Source of the DNA: Parafrankia irregularis | GTDB taxonomy: Bacteria > Actinomycetota > Actinomycetes > Frankiales > Frankiaceae | Length of the DNA stretch: 64,000 nucleotides | Assembly (NCBI RefSeq): GCF_001536285.1 | Contig: NZ_FAOZ01000033.1 | Span: 37,947 to 101,946, forward strand | Direction of reading: 5' to 3' | In this document: piece after piece, positions 38,181 to 46,007 of the stretch | Numbering within the stretch: position 1 is the first letter of the stretch | Layout of the letters: every line of letters starts with the position of its first letter | The notes under the pieces: generated by a model | What the model was told of the DNA's origin: nothing | The model's input: only the letters and a program-made list of their open reading frames with translations | The model's database searches: none | Translations under genes and position numbers: made by a program

Positions 38181-38417
38181 ATGTCCACCGTTGAGGAGCG
38201 CGTGAAGAGCGTCGTCGCGGAGCAGCTGAACGTCGAGCTGGAGGAGGTGACCAACAACGCGTCCTTCGTCGATGACCTGGGGGCGGACTCCCTGGACCTT
38301 GTCGAGCTGGGTGTGGCCCTGGAAGAGGAATTCCAGATCGGTATATCCGACGAGGATGCCGAGGGGATCAACACCGTGCAGAACGCCATCGACTGGATCA
38401 GGGCGCGCCGGCCGTAG
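38181..38417 (+). CDS. Acyl carrier protein
   Basis: Protein of 78 residues, acidic and helical, with the phosphopantetheine attachment motif [10 protein letters not shown] (Ser37). A strong Shine-Dalgarno CAGGAGG precedes the ATG. The length and sequence match type II fatty-acid/polyketide ACPs. No ketosynthase, ligase or transferase lies nearby, so it is an orphan or serves another locus. A 99-residue frame that overlaps its start (37906-38205) is not convincing. Confidence 0.92.
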   Translation: MSTVEERVKSVVAEQLNVELEEVTNNASFVDDLGADSLDLVELGVALEEEFQIGISDEDAEGINTVQNAIDWIRARRP

Positions 38418-38812
38418 GAGCGTGGTCGGGCTGTCGACGCGATCCGCCGGAGTCGGTGCTGCTGGAAACTGTCACGGAGGGACCTGCGGTCTCCGTCTGC
38501 GCCGGAAGCGCAGGTGGGAATCACGGCGTCCGTGACCGCTGCTCCGGCGGAATCCGTGAAGCTGCTCGATCGGGTTCTTCGGACCGCACCAACAGCTCGC
38601 GCCGAAGGTGTGGAGGGACGTGGAAGTCGGCGCGCCGCTGCCTGACAGACGGCAGCGGCCGCTGCCGGGTCGCGATGTGGGAGATCCTGACCGTGGCGGC
38701 GACCGGGCGGTCGGCATTTGTGCCGCTGGGGCGGTGCGTCGGAAAGTCAGGCCGGACAGTCAGGCAGGTGACTGGGCCAGGATTCCCGTCCTTACGCCGA
38801 GACCGGTTCGTC
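38418..38812. other. Intergenic stretch without a gene
   Basis: About 395 bases between the acyl carrier protein and the convergent SRPBCC gene. Frames here are shadows without start signals. No terminator-like hairpin or repeat was found that is strong enough to list. Confidence 0.4.
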
Positions 38813-39328
38813 TCAGGCGACCGTCGACGTGAAGGTACGTCGCAGACGTCGGTGGCGATGCGCGAACACCTTGGACACGACCGAGGCCAGCGTGGCGTCG
38901 AGACCGGGAAGGCGGGCGAGAGGCTGCCGCAGCTCGAAGGTGACCCGGTCGTGGACCACGGTCCGGGTACCGGCGTTGCCCGGTTCGAGGGTCCGTTCGT
39001 GCTCCCACCGCCGCATCGACAGCATCGTCGAAGTCTCGAGGAACCGCCGGCCCGGCTCGCATTCGGCGATGACGAGGTTGTCGTAGTCGAACGGGAGGAA
39101 CCCGAGCAGCAGCAGCCAGCTTCGGCCGGCCTTGCCCCCCACCGGCAGGTCGTCGAGGGTGGCCCCGCGCAGCAATCGCGGGACCGTCATCCGAATCCAC
39201 GGCCTGAGCTCGTCGTTCACTCCTTCGATTCGGCTCGCCCGAGCCCACACCCGGGCCGCCGTGGCGGGGACCTCGCTCCACCGCTCGACGACCTGTACGC
39301 CCTGCTCCTTCCGGCGGCCGCTGGTCAT
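38813..39328 (-). CDS. SRPBCC/START-like protein
   Basis: Protein of 171 residues from ATG 39328. It fits the helix-grip (polyketide cyclase/START-like) fold: an N-terminal ERWSEVPATAARVWARAS strand-helix, a central PFDYDNLVIAECEPGRRFLE segment and a C-terminal amphipathic helix. Such proteins bind lipids or small hydrophobic ligands. Its start is 10 bases after the stop of the CGNR gene, so the pair is co-transcribed, and a regulator-effector pair is likely. Confidence 0.7.
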   Translation of the reverse strand: MTSGRRKEQGVQVVERWSEVPATAARVWARASRIEGVNDELRPWIRMTVPRLLRGATLDDLPVGGKAGRSWLLLLGFLPFDYDNLVIAECEPGRRFLETSTMLSMRRWEHERTLEPGNAGTRTVVHDRVTFELRQPLARLPGLDATLASVVSKVFAHRHRRLRRTFTSTVA

Positions 39329-39338
39329 TCCATGAACC

Positions 39339-39917
39339 TCAAGGCAGGCTACTTTGGCGGTGCGACCGGACGCCGCGCAGAGATGCCGGGTCCGCCATCT
39401 CCGCTGCCGTGGCGCGATGGCGTGCCACGGCAGCCGTGTTCGCGCATCGCACGGAGCAGTAGCTGCGCCGGCCGTTGCGGGACACGTCAACGAACGCCAT
39501 CTCGCACCTCGCGCGTTCGCATCGCCCGAGTCGGCCCGCGCCGCCACCGCAGATCACCTGAGCCAACCCCGCACTCGTGATCGCCTTGATCCGCGCGACA
39601 ACGCCAGAATCGGGAAGCCGATAATGCAGGTGCGGACGTCCGTCATGCGCGGATATATACGGCGAACCGGTCGCTTCCGCCAGCAGGTCATTGACCAGGT
39701 CGTGGAGCCGGTGGTCCGCCGGCAGGCCGAAACACGCGTCCAGCCGGTCGGCCCAGCGCAGCAGATCCGTCCGCGCGGCGTCGTTGTCGAGCTCCGCCTC
39801 GACCACCGCATGGCCCCGCAGAACCGCCCGCACCAGATGCGCGGGCGCATTCCTCTCGAGATTTGCCAGGTCAGCCGCCAGATGCGCCCCGTGCATACTG
39901 TAATGGTTGAACTGCAC
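39339..39917 (-). CDS. CGNR zinc-finger (ABATE) regulator
   Basis: Protein of 192 residues from a GTG. The N-terminal ABATE-like helical part (about residues 10-125) is followed by a CGNR zinc finger (about 135-180) in which CERARC and CSVRC supply the four Cys ligands. Such proteins are DNA-binding regulators, often next to the gene they control. It lies directly upstream of the SRPBCC gene and divergent (29 bases) from the truncated gene at 39947. The start is uncertain; an ATG at 39896 is possible. Confidence 0.75.
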   Translation of the reverse strand: MQFNHYSMHGAHLAADLANLERNAPAHLVRAVLRGHAVVEAELDNDAARTDLLRWADRLDACFGLPADHRLHDLVNDLLAEATGSPYISAHDGRPHLHYRLPDSGVVARIKAITSAGLAQVICGGGAGRLGRCERARCEMAFVDVSRNGRRSYCSVRCANTAAVARHRATAAEMADPASLRGVRSHRQSSLP

Positions 39918-39946
39918 CTTGTCATTGCAGCACTCTCGGAGGCGCC

Positions 39947-40327
39947 ATGCAAGACGCGCCTACCGCCAGAGAGGCTGAGTCCATGACGGTGATGCACGCG
40001 ACGGCTGTGAGCACCCTGAGGGAAGAGATCGAGAAGATGGGCGGCTCCGTCTTCCGACACGAGGCGCTGCGGAACGCCTTCTGTGAGAGGTGGACGACCC
40101 GTTCCCTGCCGGCGGAGGAAGTCAGTGTGTTCGCCGTCGAATACCTGACCAGAACCATCAGGACGAGCGAGATGGTAGCGCTGTCCGTAGTGAATACGGT
40201 GGACCGTGCCGCGCGGACGGAATGCGTGAAAAACCTGGTCTCCGAATATGGGGGAGGCGATCCCGAGAAAGGGGGTCTGGAGTTCCGAGCCCATGCGAAC
40301 GCGGTACCTGCTGCTCGGGCCCGCTAG
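39947..40327 (+). pseudogene. Truncated heme-oxygenase-like (iron-containing redox) gene
   Basis: A 126-codon frame with a Shine-Dalgarno (CGGAGGCG). Residues 20-108 resemble the N-terminal part of heme-oxygenase-fold diiron enzymes: conserved Glu residues in LREEIEKM and SLPAEEVSVF, and the EYGGGDPEKG motif where the full family continues with further metal ligands. Here it runs into unrelated sequence and stops, and the exporter gene begins within its end. The missing C-terminal half means it cannot form the usual di-metal site. It may be a deletion remnant or a shortened protein. Confidence 0.5.
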
Positions 40328-41243
40328 CGACGCCGGCCCGCGGGACCCGAGCCGTGACCCGGAACACCGCCACCAGGCCGGTGCCCGGGGCCGGTGGGTG
40401 CCCGCAGGCCTCGTGCTCGCCCAGGTCCTGAGCCTGCAGTGCGGCGCCGCGGCGGCCAAGAACCTGTTCCCCGCCGTGGGCACCACCGCGACCGTCCTGA
40501 TGCGCCTGTGGTTCGCCGCGCTGCTCCTGCTCGCCCTGGCGCGGCCCAGCCTTCGGGTCACCCGTGCCAGGGGCATACGCCCGACAGCCGCACTGGGGTG
40601 CGTTCTCGCGGCCATGAACATGGCGTACTTCCAGGCCGTCGCGCACCTACCCCTCGGCATCGCGGCCGTCCTGGAACTGCTCGGACCACTCGCGGTGGCG
40701 ACCGTCATGTCGCGGAGTCGGGCAGACGTCCTCGCGGCGGTACTGGCCTTCGGCGGAATCACATTGATCGCCTTTCCCCACGGGGCTGGGGTCACCGCCG
40801 CCGGCCTGACACCGGGCCTGCTCGCGGCGATCCTGCGTGCCTCCTACGTCCTGCTGACCGGGCACATCGGACGCACGACCGCCGACCTGTCAGGTCTCGC
40901 CGTCGCCCTCCTCGTCGGCGCTTGCGTCTTCACCCCGTTCGCCCTGGCCTTCGGGCACGTCCACCGCCTCGGTGACCCGAGGAACCTGGCCCTGGGGCTG
41001 CTGGTCGCGGTCCTCTCCTCGGCGCTGCCCTACACACTTGACGTCCACACGCTGCGGAGAACCAGCGCCAGGGTCTTCGGTGTCCTGCTCTGCCTGGGGC
41101 CCGCGGTCGGCGCCGTCGTCGGATATCTCCTGCTGGGGGAGCAGCTCAGCCCGCGGCAGGTGATCGCGGTTCTGCTCATCACCACGGCCACCCTTGTGGT
41201 CTCCCGTCGAAAGGAGGCCACTCACCGCATTCCGCCGCCGTGA
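40293..41243 (+). CDS. EamA/RhtA-type exporter
   Basis: Protein of 316 residues with about ten transmembrane helices in two EamA halves (about residues 35-165 and 175-305). GIAAVLELLGPLAVAT and the LLLGEQLSPRQ motif are typical of RhtA-like exporters of amino acids or metabolites. ATG 40293 is chosen, although ATG 40248 is in frame and the first helix only starts near 40390. It overlaps the truncated heme-oxygenase-like gene. The substrate is unknown. Confidence 0.8.
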   Translation: MRTRYLLLGPASDAGPRDPSRDPEHRHQAGARGRWVPAGLVLAQVLSLQCGAAAAKNLFPAVGTTATVLMRLWFAALLLLALARPSLRVTRARGIRPTAALGCVLAAMNMAYFQAVAHLPLGIAAVLELLGPLAVATVMSRSRADVLAAVLAFGGITLIAFPHGAGVTAAGLTPGLLAAILRASYVLLTGHIGRTTADLSGLAVALLVGACVFTPFALAFGHVHRLGDPRNLALGLLVAVLSSALPYTLDVHTLRRTSARVFGVLLCLGPAVGAVVGYLLLGEQLSPRQVIAVLLITTATLVVSRRKEATHRIPPP

Positions 41244-41314
41244 GGACCAAACAGAGTGAATCGCCCCGGGTTACCTGGAGGCCGGCTGGTTTGAGGGAAG
41301 TGCGTTGCGTCGGG

Positions 41315-42181
41315 TCAGATGAGGAGGTCGTGTACTCGGACCGGAGTGAGGCCGGCTGTGCGTAGGTTCGCGACGATTCTGGGAAACGCGCTGACGGTGC
41401 CCGGGTACCCGAAGTGCATGCTCACGATCGAGCCCGGCCTGGTGTCTGCGCGGATGCGGGCGACGACGGCGTCGGCTCCCGGGGAGGTGTAGTCGAGCGG
41501 GTCGACGTCGAAGTCGACGACCGTGCGGTAACCGGCGGCGCCGGCCTCGGTGAGGATCAGCGGGGTGGCGGTGCTCGTGCCGGAAGGCCGGAAGTAGCGG
41601 CCCTGGGTCGGGGCGAGCCGGGCGAGGACGTCCCGGCAGCCGGCGATCTCGGCGGCCACCTGATCGGCGGGCAGCGCGGTCAGCGTCGGGTGGGTGAGGG
41701 TGTGGTTCGCCAGTTCGTTACCGGCCGCCAGGATCGTCGGGACGAGATCGCGATGGCCGTCCAGCCACTGGCCGACCGCGAACACCGTGATCGGCACGGA
41801 GAGCTGGGCGGCGTCGGCGAGCAGTTGGTGGGCCAGTGAGAGATCCTGGCCGGCCTCGTGCGGACCGAGATGGAAGGTGAGAGCGACCTGGGGCCGGTCC
41901 CGCGGGCCGTGGGTGATCGCAGCCGCGGGCCCTCCCGGCACCAGTCCCGGGCCGGTCAGGGCCGACGCCACGGAGGGTGCCGCCGTGCCGGTCTCCACGG
42001 TGCCGAGGGCCGCGGCGGAAGGCTGCGGGGTGGACGACGGTGAGGCTGACTCCGCCGGTTGTGGCCCTCCGACGGCACAGGCCGCGAGGCCGCCGGCGGC
42101 GGCTGCGGCTGCGGCCGCCGCGACGCCGGTCGCGGTCAGGAAGCGGCGGCGGGAGAGGTCGTGGTCGAATATCTCGGTCAT
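41315..42181 (-). CDS. Tat-exported polysaccharide deacetylase-like lipoprotein
   Basis: Protein of 288 residues. The twin-arginine signal SRRRFLTATGV is followed by an Ala-rich helix and the lipobox LAAC (Cys 35). The NodB-homology domain (about residues 95-285) shows ANHTLTHPTL for metal binding and YFRPSGT. The first motif is TFHLGP instead of the usual TFDDGP, so the catalytic Asp is replaced by His and activity is doubtful. It pairs with the divergent beta-propeller gene, as in many actinobacteria. Confidence 0.8.
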   Translation of the reverse strand: MTEIFDHDLSRRRFLTATGVAAAAAAAAAGGLAACAVGGPQPAESASPSSTPQPSAAALGTVETGTAAPSVASALTGPGLVPGGPAAAITHGPRDRPQVALTFHLGPHEAGQDLSLAHQLLADAAQLSVPITVFAVGQWLDGHRDLVPTILAAGNELANHTLTHPTLTALPADQVAAEIAGCRDVLARLAPTQGRYFRPSGTSTATPLILTEAGAAGYRTVVDFDVDPLDYTSPGADAVVARIRADTRPGSIVSMHFGYPGTVSAFPRIVANLRTAGLTPVRVHDLLI

Positions 42182-42444
42182 AGCGGAGGCTGCTCGACGT
42201 GGCCCGCGGTCATCGGGTGCGATGGTAGCCGGGAAAATCCCGTCCGCTTCCTGGCCACAGTAGGTGTTCCCTTCCGTAAGTCCCGAAGGCGTCCGGCTTC
42301 GCTCACCGAATCCGTCCCCAGTATTCCGTGGCGGGATGTGAGAGCTATGAGACGGGCGAGGAATCGAGGCACATCCACCTCCACTCCTCCGGCCGAAATG
42401 GGAGTGCCTGAGCCCAGCTCATCCGGCGTGGCTATGCTGACCCC

Positions 42445-43794
42445 GTGCCGGACCGAGCATCCTCCCGTCGTCGGCGAACAACGAAAAGATTTCGCCGTTG
42501 GGATCCGGGTGTGCTGGTGGTGGCGGTGACGCCGGTCGTCGCGGTACTCGCCCTTGGTCTCTACCTGGCCACCGATATCGGGCGTGGCTCCGATGCACAG
42601 ACCACCGCCGCCAGAGCCACCGCCAATGCCACTGCCGGCGCCTCGCACCCGGGGATGTCGCACCCGGGGACGGGTGGTCCGGTGAGCCCCTCCGGCGCCG
42701 CCGGTGGCGGTGGCGTCCCGGCTGTCGACGTCTACTCGCAGGCCCGCGCGGGGATGCTGAGCCCGGCCGTACGCGACGACCCGCCGCTGGTCTACGTGCC
42801 GAACCTGCGCGACGGCACGGTCACCGTGATCGACCAGCGCACCCTGCGGGTGGTGGAGAGCTACCACACCGGCCGTGCGCCGCAGCACGTCGTCCCCTCC
42901 TGGGATCTGCGGACCCTGTGGGTGAACAACAACCAGGGCAACAGCCTGTCGCCGATCGACCCGCGCACCGGGCGGCTGGCTGGGCCCGCTGTGCCCGTCG
43001 CTGACCCGTACAACCTGTACTTCACACCCGACGGTGCCAATGCGATGGTCATCGCGGAGGCGAACCACGAAATCGACTTCCGTGATCCGCGCACGTTCGC
43101 GCTGCGGCACAGCCTCGACGTGGGAAGCGCCTGCGCGGGCGTGAACCACGTCGACTTCTCCGTCGACGGCACCTACGCGATCGCCACCTGTGAGTTCGCC
43201 GGCCGGCTCGTCAAGGTCGACCTCGCCCACCAGAGCGTCCTCGGCTACCTCGACCTCGGCCGGGAGGCGGCACCGCAGGACATCAAGATCGACCCGGCCG
43301 GCGGGGTCTGGTACGTCGCCGACATGAACTCCGACGGAGTCCACCTCATCGACGGGGACAACTTCACCAAGGTCGGTTTCGTGCACACCGGGCCGGAGAC
43401 CCACGGGCTCTACCCGAGCCGCGACGGCCGGTTCCTCTACGTAGCCAACCGCGGCGGGCAGATGCAGTCGATGAAACCACCGTTCCCGCACGCCGGAACG
43501 CAGGGCTCGGTCTCGGTCATCTCCTTCGCCACCCGCGCGGTGGTGGCCAACTGGCCGATTCCCGGCGGGGGAACCCCGGACATGGGCAACGTCAACGCCG
43601 ACGGCACCCGCCTGTGGCTCGCCGGCCGGCGCAGCGACGTCGTCTACGTGTTCGACACCGGTGGCGGGAACGGCGCGGATCCGACCACCGGCAGGCTCCT
43701 CACCGAGATCCCCGTCGGGCACGAACCGCACGGCCTCACGGTCTGGCCGCAACCCGGGCGCTATTCCCTGGGCCACACCGGAATCATGCGCTGA
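42445..43794 (+). CDS. Membrane-anchored YncE-like beta-propeller protein
   Basis: Protein of 449 residues: cytoplasmic basic N terminus, one transmembrane helix (about residues 26-45), a Ser/Gly/Pro linker (about 50-95), then a seven-blade YncE-like beta-propeller (about 110-445) with repeats such as PPLVYVPNLRDGTVTVID. It is divergent from the deacetylase-like lipoprotein, a recurring pair, and both would act outside the membrane. No enzymatic motif is visible. Confidence 0.8.
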   Translation: MPDRASSRRRRTTKRFRRWDPGVLVVAVTPVVAVLALGLYLATDIGRGSDAQTTAARATANATAGASHPGMSHPGTGGPVSPSGAAGGGGVPAVDVYSQARAGMLSPAVRDDPPLVYVPNLRDGTVTVIDQRTLRVVESYHTGRAPQHVVPSWDLRTLWVNNNQGNSLSPIDPRTGRLAGPAVPVADPYNLYFTPDGANAMVIAEANHEIDFRDPRTFALRHSLDVGSACAGVNHVDFSVDGTYAIATCEFAGRLVKVDLAHQSVLGYLDLGREAAPQDIKIDPAGGVWYVADMNSDGVHLIDGDNFTKVGFVHTGPETHGLYPSRDGRFLYVANRGGQMQSMKPPFPHAGTQGSVSVISFATRAVVANWPIPGGGTPDMGNVNADGTRLWLAGRRSDVVYVFDTGGGNGADPTTGRLLTEIPVGHEPHGLTVWPQPGRYSLGHTGIMR

Positions 43795-43921
43795 TCCTTG
43801 CCTCACCGGGCAGCTTGTCCCAGCCCTCTCCTGTCACGCTCGCGGCTCGCGGCCAGCCCGGCGATGGCGCCGGTCGGCAGGTGCGTCCTTCGCGTCGTGA
43901 CCGCGGTACGGGACCGGTGGT

Positions 43922-43939
43922 GGTATCAACAGTGATACC
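43922..43939. promoter_or_regulatory. Candidate RHH operator
   Basis: A perfect inverted repeat GGTATCA-ACAG-TGATACC lies 8 bases upstream of the antitoxin ATG. Antitoxins of the ribbon-helix-helix type bind such short palindromes and repress their own operon, so this is the likely operator. The core promoter would overlap it. Confidence 0.6.
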
Positions 43940-43947
43940 GTTGGTTG

Positions 43948-44151
43948 ATGGCGATGACACTGCGCTTGACGGATGATGAGGCGGAGGCTCTGCGTCTGCG
44001 TTCGGAGCTGGAACAGCGGTCGATGCAGGAGATCGCCCGGGAGGCGATCAGGGAGTACATCGAGGCACACAGCCGGGCGGAGCTGCTGGATCAGGTGTTG
44101 GACGAGGAGCTTCCGCGGTACGCGGAGGCGCTTCGCCGGCTTGGCGAATGA
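43948..44151 (+). CDS. RHH (CopG-like) antitoxin
   Basis: Protein of 67 residues from ATG 43948 (a TTG at 43945 is one codon earlier). A ribbon-helix-helix fold is suggested by TLRLTDDEAEALRLRSE and REAIREYIEAHSR; the C-terminal tail would wrap the toxin. It overlaps the toxin gene by ATGA, a coupling typical of toxin-antitoxin pairs. It is expected to neutralise the Doc-like protein and repress the operon through the palindrome 8 bases upstream. Confidence 0.8.
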   Translation: MAMTLRLTDDEAEALRLRSELEQRSMQEIAREAIREYIEAHSRAELLDQVLDEELPRYAEALRRLGE

Positions 44152-44528
44152 TCTACCTGACGCTTCGCGAACTGCTGTACATCGCCGAGCGTGCCATCGG
44201 CTCCGAGCCGGTGGTCAGGGACCATGGCCTGCTTGAATCCGCTCTCGCGCGCCCGCGGGCGACGGTGTTCGGCCGTGACGCCTATCCCACTCCTGACGGC
44301 AAGGCCGCCGCGCTCCTGCATTCGCTGGCTCGCAACCATGCCCTCGTCGATGGGAACAAGCGGCTCGCTCTCGCCGGTCTGATCGCCTTCTACGGTGTCA
44401 ACGGCCGCCGCCTGACGCTGACCAACGACGAGGCCTACGACCTCGTGGTGAGAATCGCCTCCGGCGTCCTCGATTCCGTCGAGGACATCACCAAGATCCT
44501 TGAAGGGGCGACCCGGAGTCGTCGGTGA
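44148..44528 (+). CDS. Doc-family (Fic/DOC) toxin
   Basis: Protein of 126 residues. The Fic/DOC signature HALVDGNKR (residues 64-72) keeps the catalytic His, Asp, Gly, Asn, Lys and Arg. Doc enzymes phosphorylate EF-Tu and stop translation. The N-terminal YLTLRELLYIAERAIG segment is typical of the small actinobacterial Doc type. It is co-encoded with the RHH antitoxin, completing a type II module that stands directly beside the lasso cluster. Confidence 0.9.
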   Translation: MIYLTLRELLYIAERAIGSEPVVRDHGLLESALARPRATVFGRDAYPTPDGKAAALLHSLARNHALVDGNKRLALAGLIAFYGVNGRRLTLTNDEAYDLVVRIASGVLDSVEDITKILEGATRSRR

Positions 44529-44749
44529 GGACCGGACATGTCTCGCCGTATCGGGCTGGGGCCCTCAATACACCAGCGACGTCGAACCGCGGCGATGACG
44601 CTCGCGGGGCTTGGGGGTCGCTTTGGCACCCGGACGAGTAGTCGTGGTTCCGGGCGACGACGGCGGGTCCGACGGGCCGGATGTGGCCCGACCGCGGATG
44701 CCGGACGACGTAACCGGCGGTAAGCCGGCGCGACCGCCGGCGGCGGGCC

Positions 44750-45946
44750 TTATCCCGGGCGCCCGTTGCGTCGTGGGAATGCTGGATCATCGGGCTGGCG
44801 CTCTGAGTCCGGAGCACTGACCCGGGACGCATCGACCCAGAGAGCACTGGGCTGGGGAGCGCTGGGCTGGCTTCGGTATCCCCGGCTGCCGCATCGCTGG
44901 GCGCGAGGTCCGGTCCGGTTGCTCTCGGCCGCCCGCACGAGGGTACGGAGGAGCCACCCGACCTGCCGGATGCGGAACAGGACCAGCCGCAGGCCGGGGG
45001 GCAGCCCGGTGGGTGTTGCCGCGGCAATATCGGGCCGGTGCGCCGCGGCCGCCATCTCGGCTCGGGTCGGCCGGAGCCAGCGGCGCAGCAGCGCCCGGCG
45101 TTGCGACGCGGGGGCGAGACGCAGCAGTCGGGTCGCGCCGATCAGCCCCGCCGCGTCCTCGGCGAGCCATAGCCGCTGCGCGAACGGGATCCGCCGGGGT
45201 AGTCCGAGAGCGTCGGCGAGGCTGGCCGCGGCCGGGGAGCTCAGACGCAGGGCCGTCGTCAGCGCCGGTTCGGCGCCGATCTGCCGGGCCAGGTCATGCG
45301 CGTCCGCCCAGACGGGAAGCGGGAAGGTGTCGACGGCGCGTTCGAGGTCGCGCCCGGCGTTCTCCCGCTTCGTCGGCGCCTGGATGGCGTGGATCGCGAG
45401 GTGGCAGGCGTGCGCCGCGGGGTCGTAGGCGTTGACGGCGTGGCCCTGCAGGTCAAAGTCGATCAGGTGGGCGCTCAGGGCCGCCCAGATCTCCGCAGGC
45501 GTCGCGGTCGCGATCGGCAACGTCCAATGCAGATCAACGGTCTCCCCGGCGCCGCGCACGAAAGTCTGGGCGTGGATTGCCGGGTCCATCGGTCGATACC
45601 CCTGCCGCACCAGGACCTCCGCGGCCGTCGCGAACGTGGCCGGGTGGACGAGCAGGTCGGTGTCGCGCCGTGGTCGTGGGACACCGGGGTACAGGCGGCG
45701 GGTGGTGACCGGACCCTTGAGCAGGATCGTGCCCACGCCCGCGTCGGTGAGGATGGTGATGATCTGGGCGGCGCGGGCGTCCAGCAACAACGTCTGAGCG
45801 GCGGCCACGATGTGGGCGATGTCCCGCTCCCGGCCGGCACCGACGGCCTGTTCCCGCTCCGCCGCGGCCGGCACCGACCGCTCGGGGCGGGTCGCAGCAT
45901 CGCTTCCTACCTGACTCGTGGCGATGCGCCAGTGCGGGTCCGACAC
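44750..45946 (-). CDS. Lasso-cluster nucleotidyltransferase (N)
   Basis: Protein of 398 residues from GTG 45946. It belongs to the NTP_transf_5-type nucleotidyltransferases: LLKG (75-78), then LYPGVPRPRRDTDLLV (85-100) with the D-x-D metal pair at Asp95 and Asp97, and VDLHW further on. Homologues occur in lasso clusters together with HPr-kinase-like proteins; one (PsmN) in the pseudomycoidin cluster attaches hexose to the phosphorylated lasso peptide. It is divergent from the ABC exporter, 61 bases apart. The Arg/Pro/Ser-rich tail (last 100 residues) is poorly conserved-looking. Confidence 0.75.
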   Translation of the reverse strand: MSDPHWRIATSQVGSDAATRPERSVPAAAEREQAVGAGRERDIAHIVAAAQTLLLDARAAQIITILTDAGVGTILLKGPVTTRRLYPGVPRPRRDTDLLVHPATFATAAEVLVRQGYRPMDPAIHAQTFVRGAGETVDLHWTLPIATATPAEIWAALSAHLIDFDLQGHAVNAYDPAAHACHLAIHAIQAPTKRENAGRDLERAVDTFPLPVWADAHDLARQIGAEPALTTALRLSSPAAASLADALGLPRRIPFAQRLWLAEDAAGLIGATRLLRLAPASQRRALLRRWLRPTRAEMAAAAHRPDIAAATPTGLPPGLRLVLFRIRQVGWLLRTLVRAAESNRTGPRAQRCGSRGYRSQPSAPQPSALWVDASRVSAPDSERQPDDPAFPRRNGRPG

Positions 45947-46007
45947 ACGCCACACTCTTCCTTGCGAAGAGTAACGAGTCAACTTCTTAACGTTAGGATC
46001 ACGTCTC

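Noticed and set aside
37906..38205. A 99-codon frame with several Cys near its end
   Set aside because: It overlaps the acyl carrier protein start and is mainly Arg/Gly-rich; the Cys cluster is in the upstream leader of the real gene.
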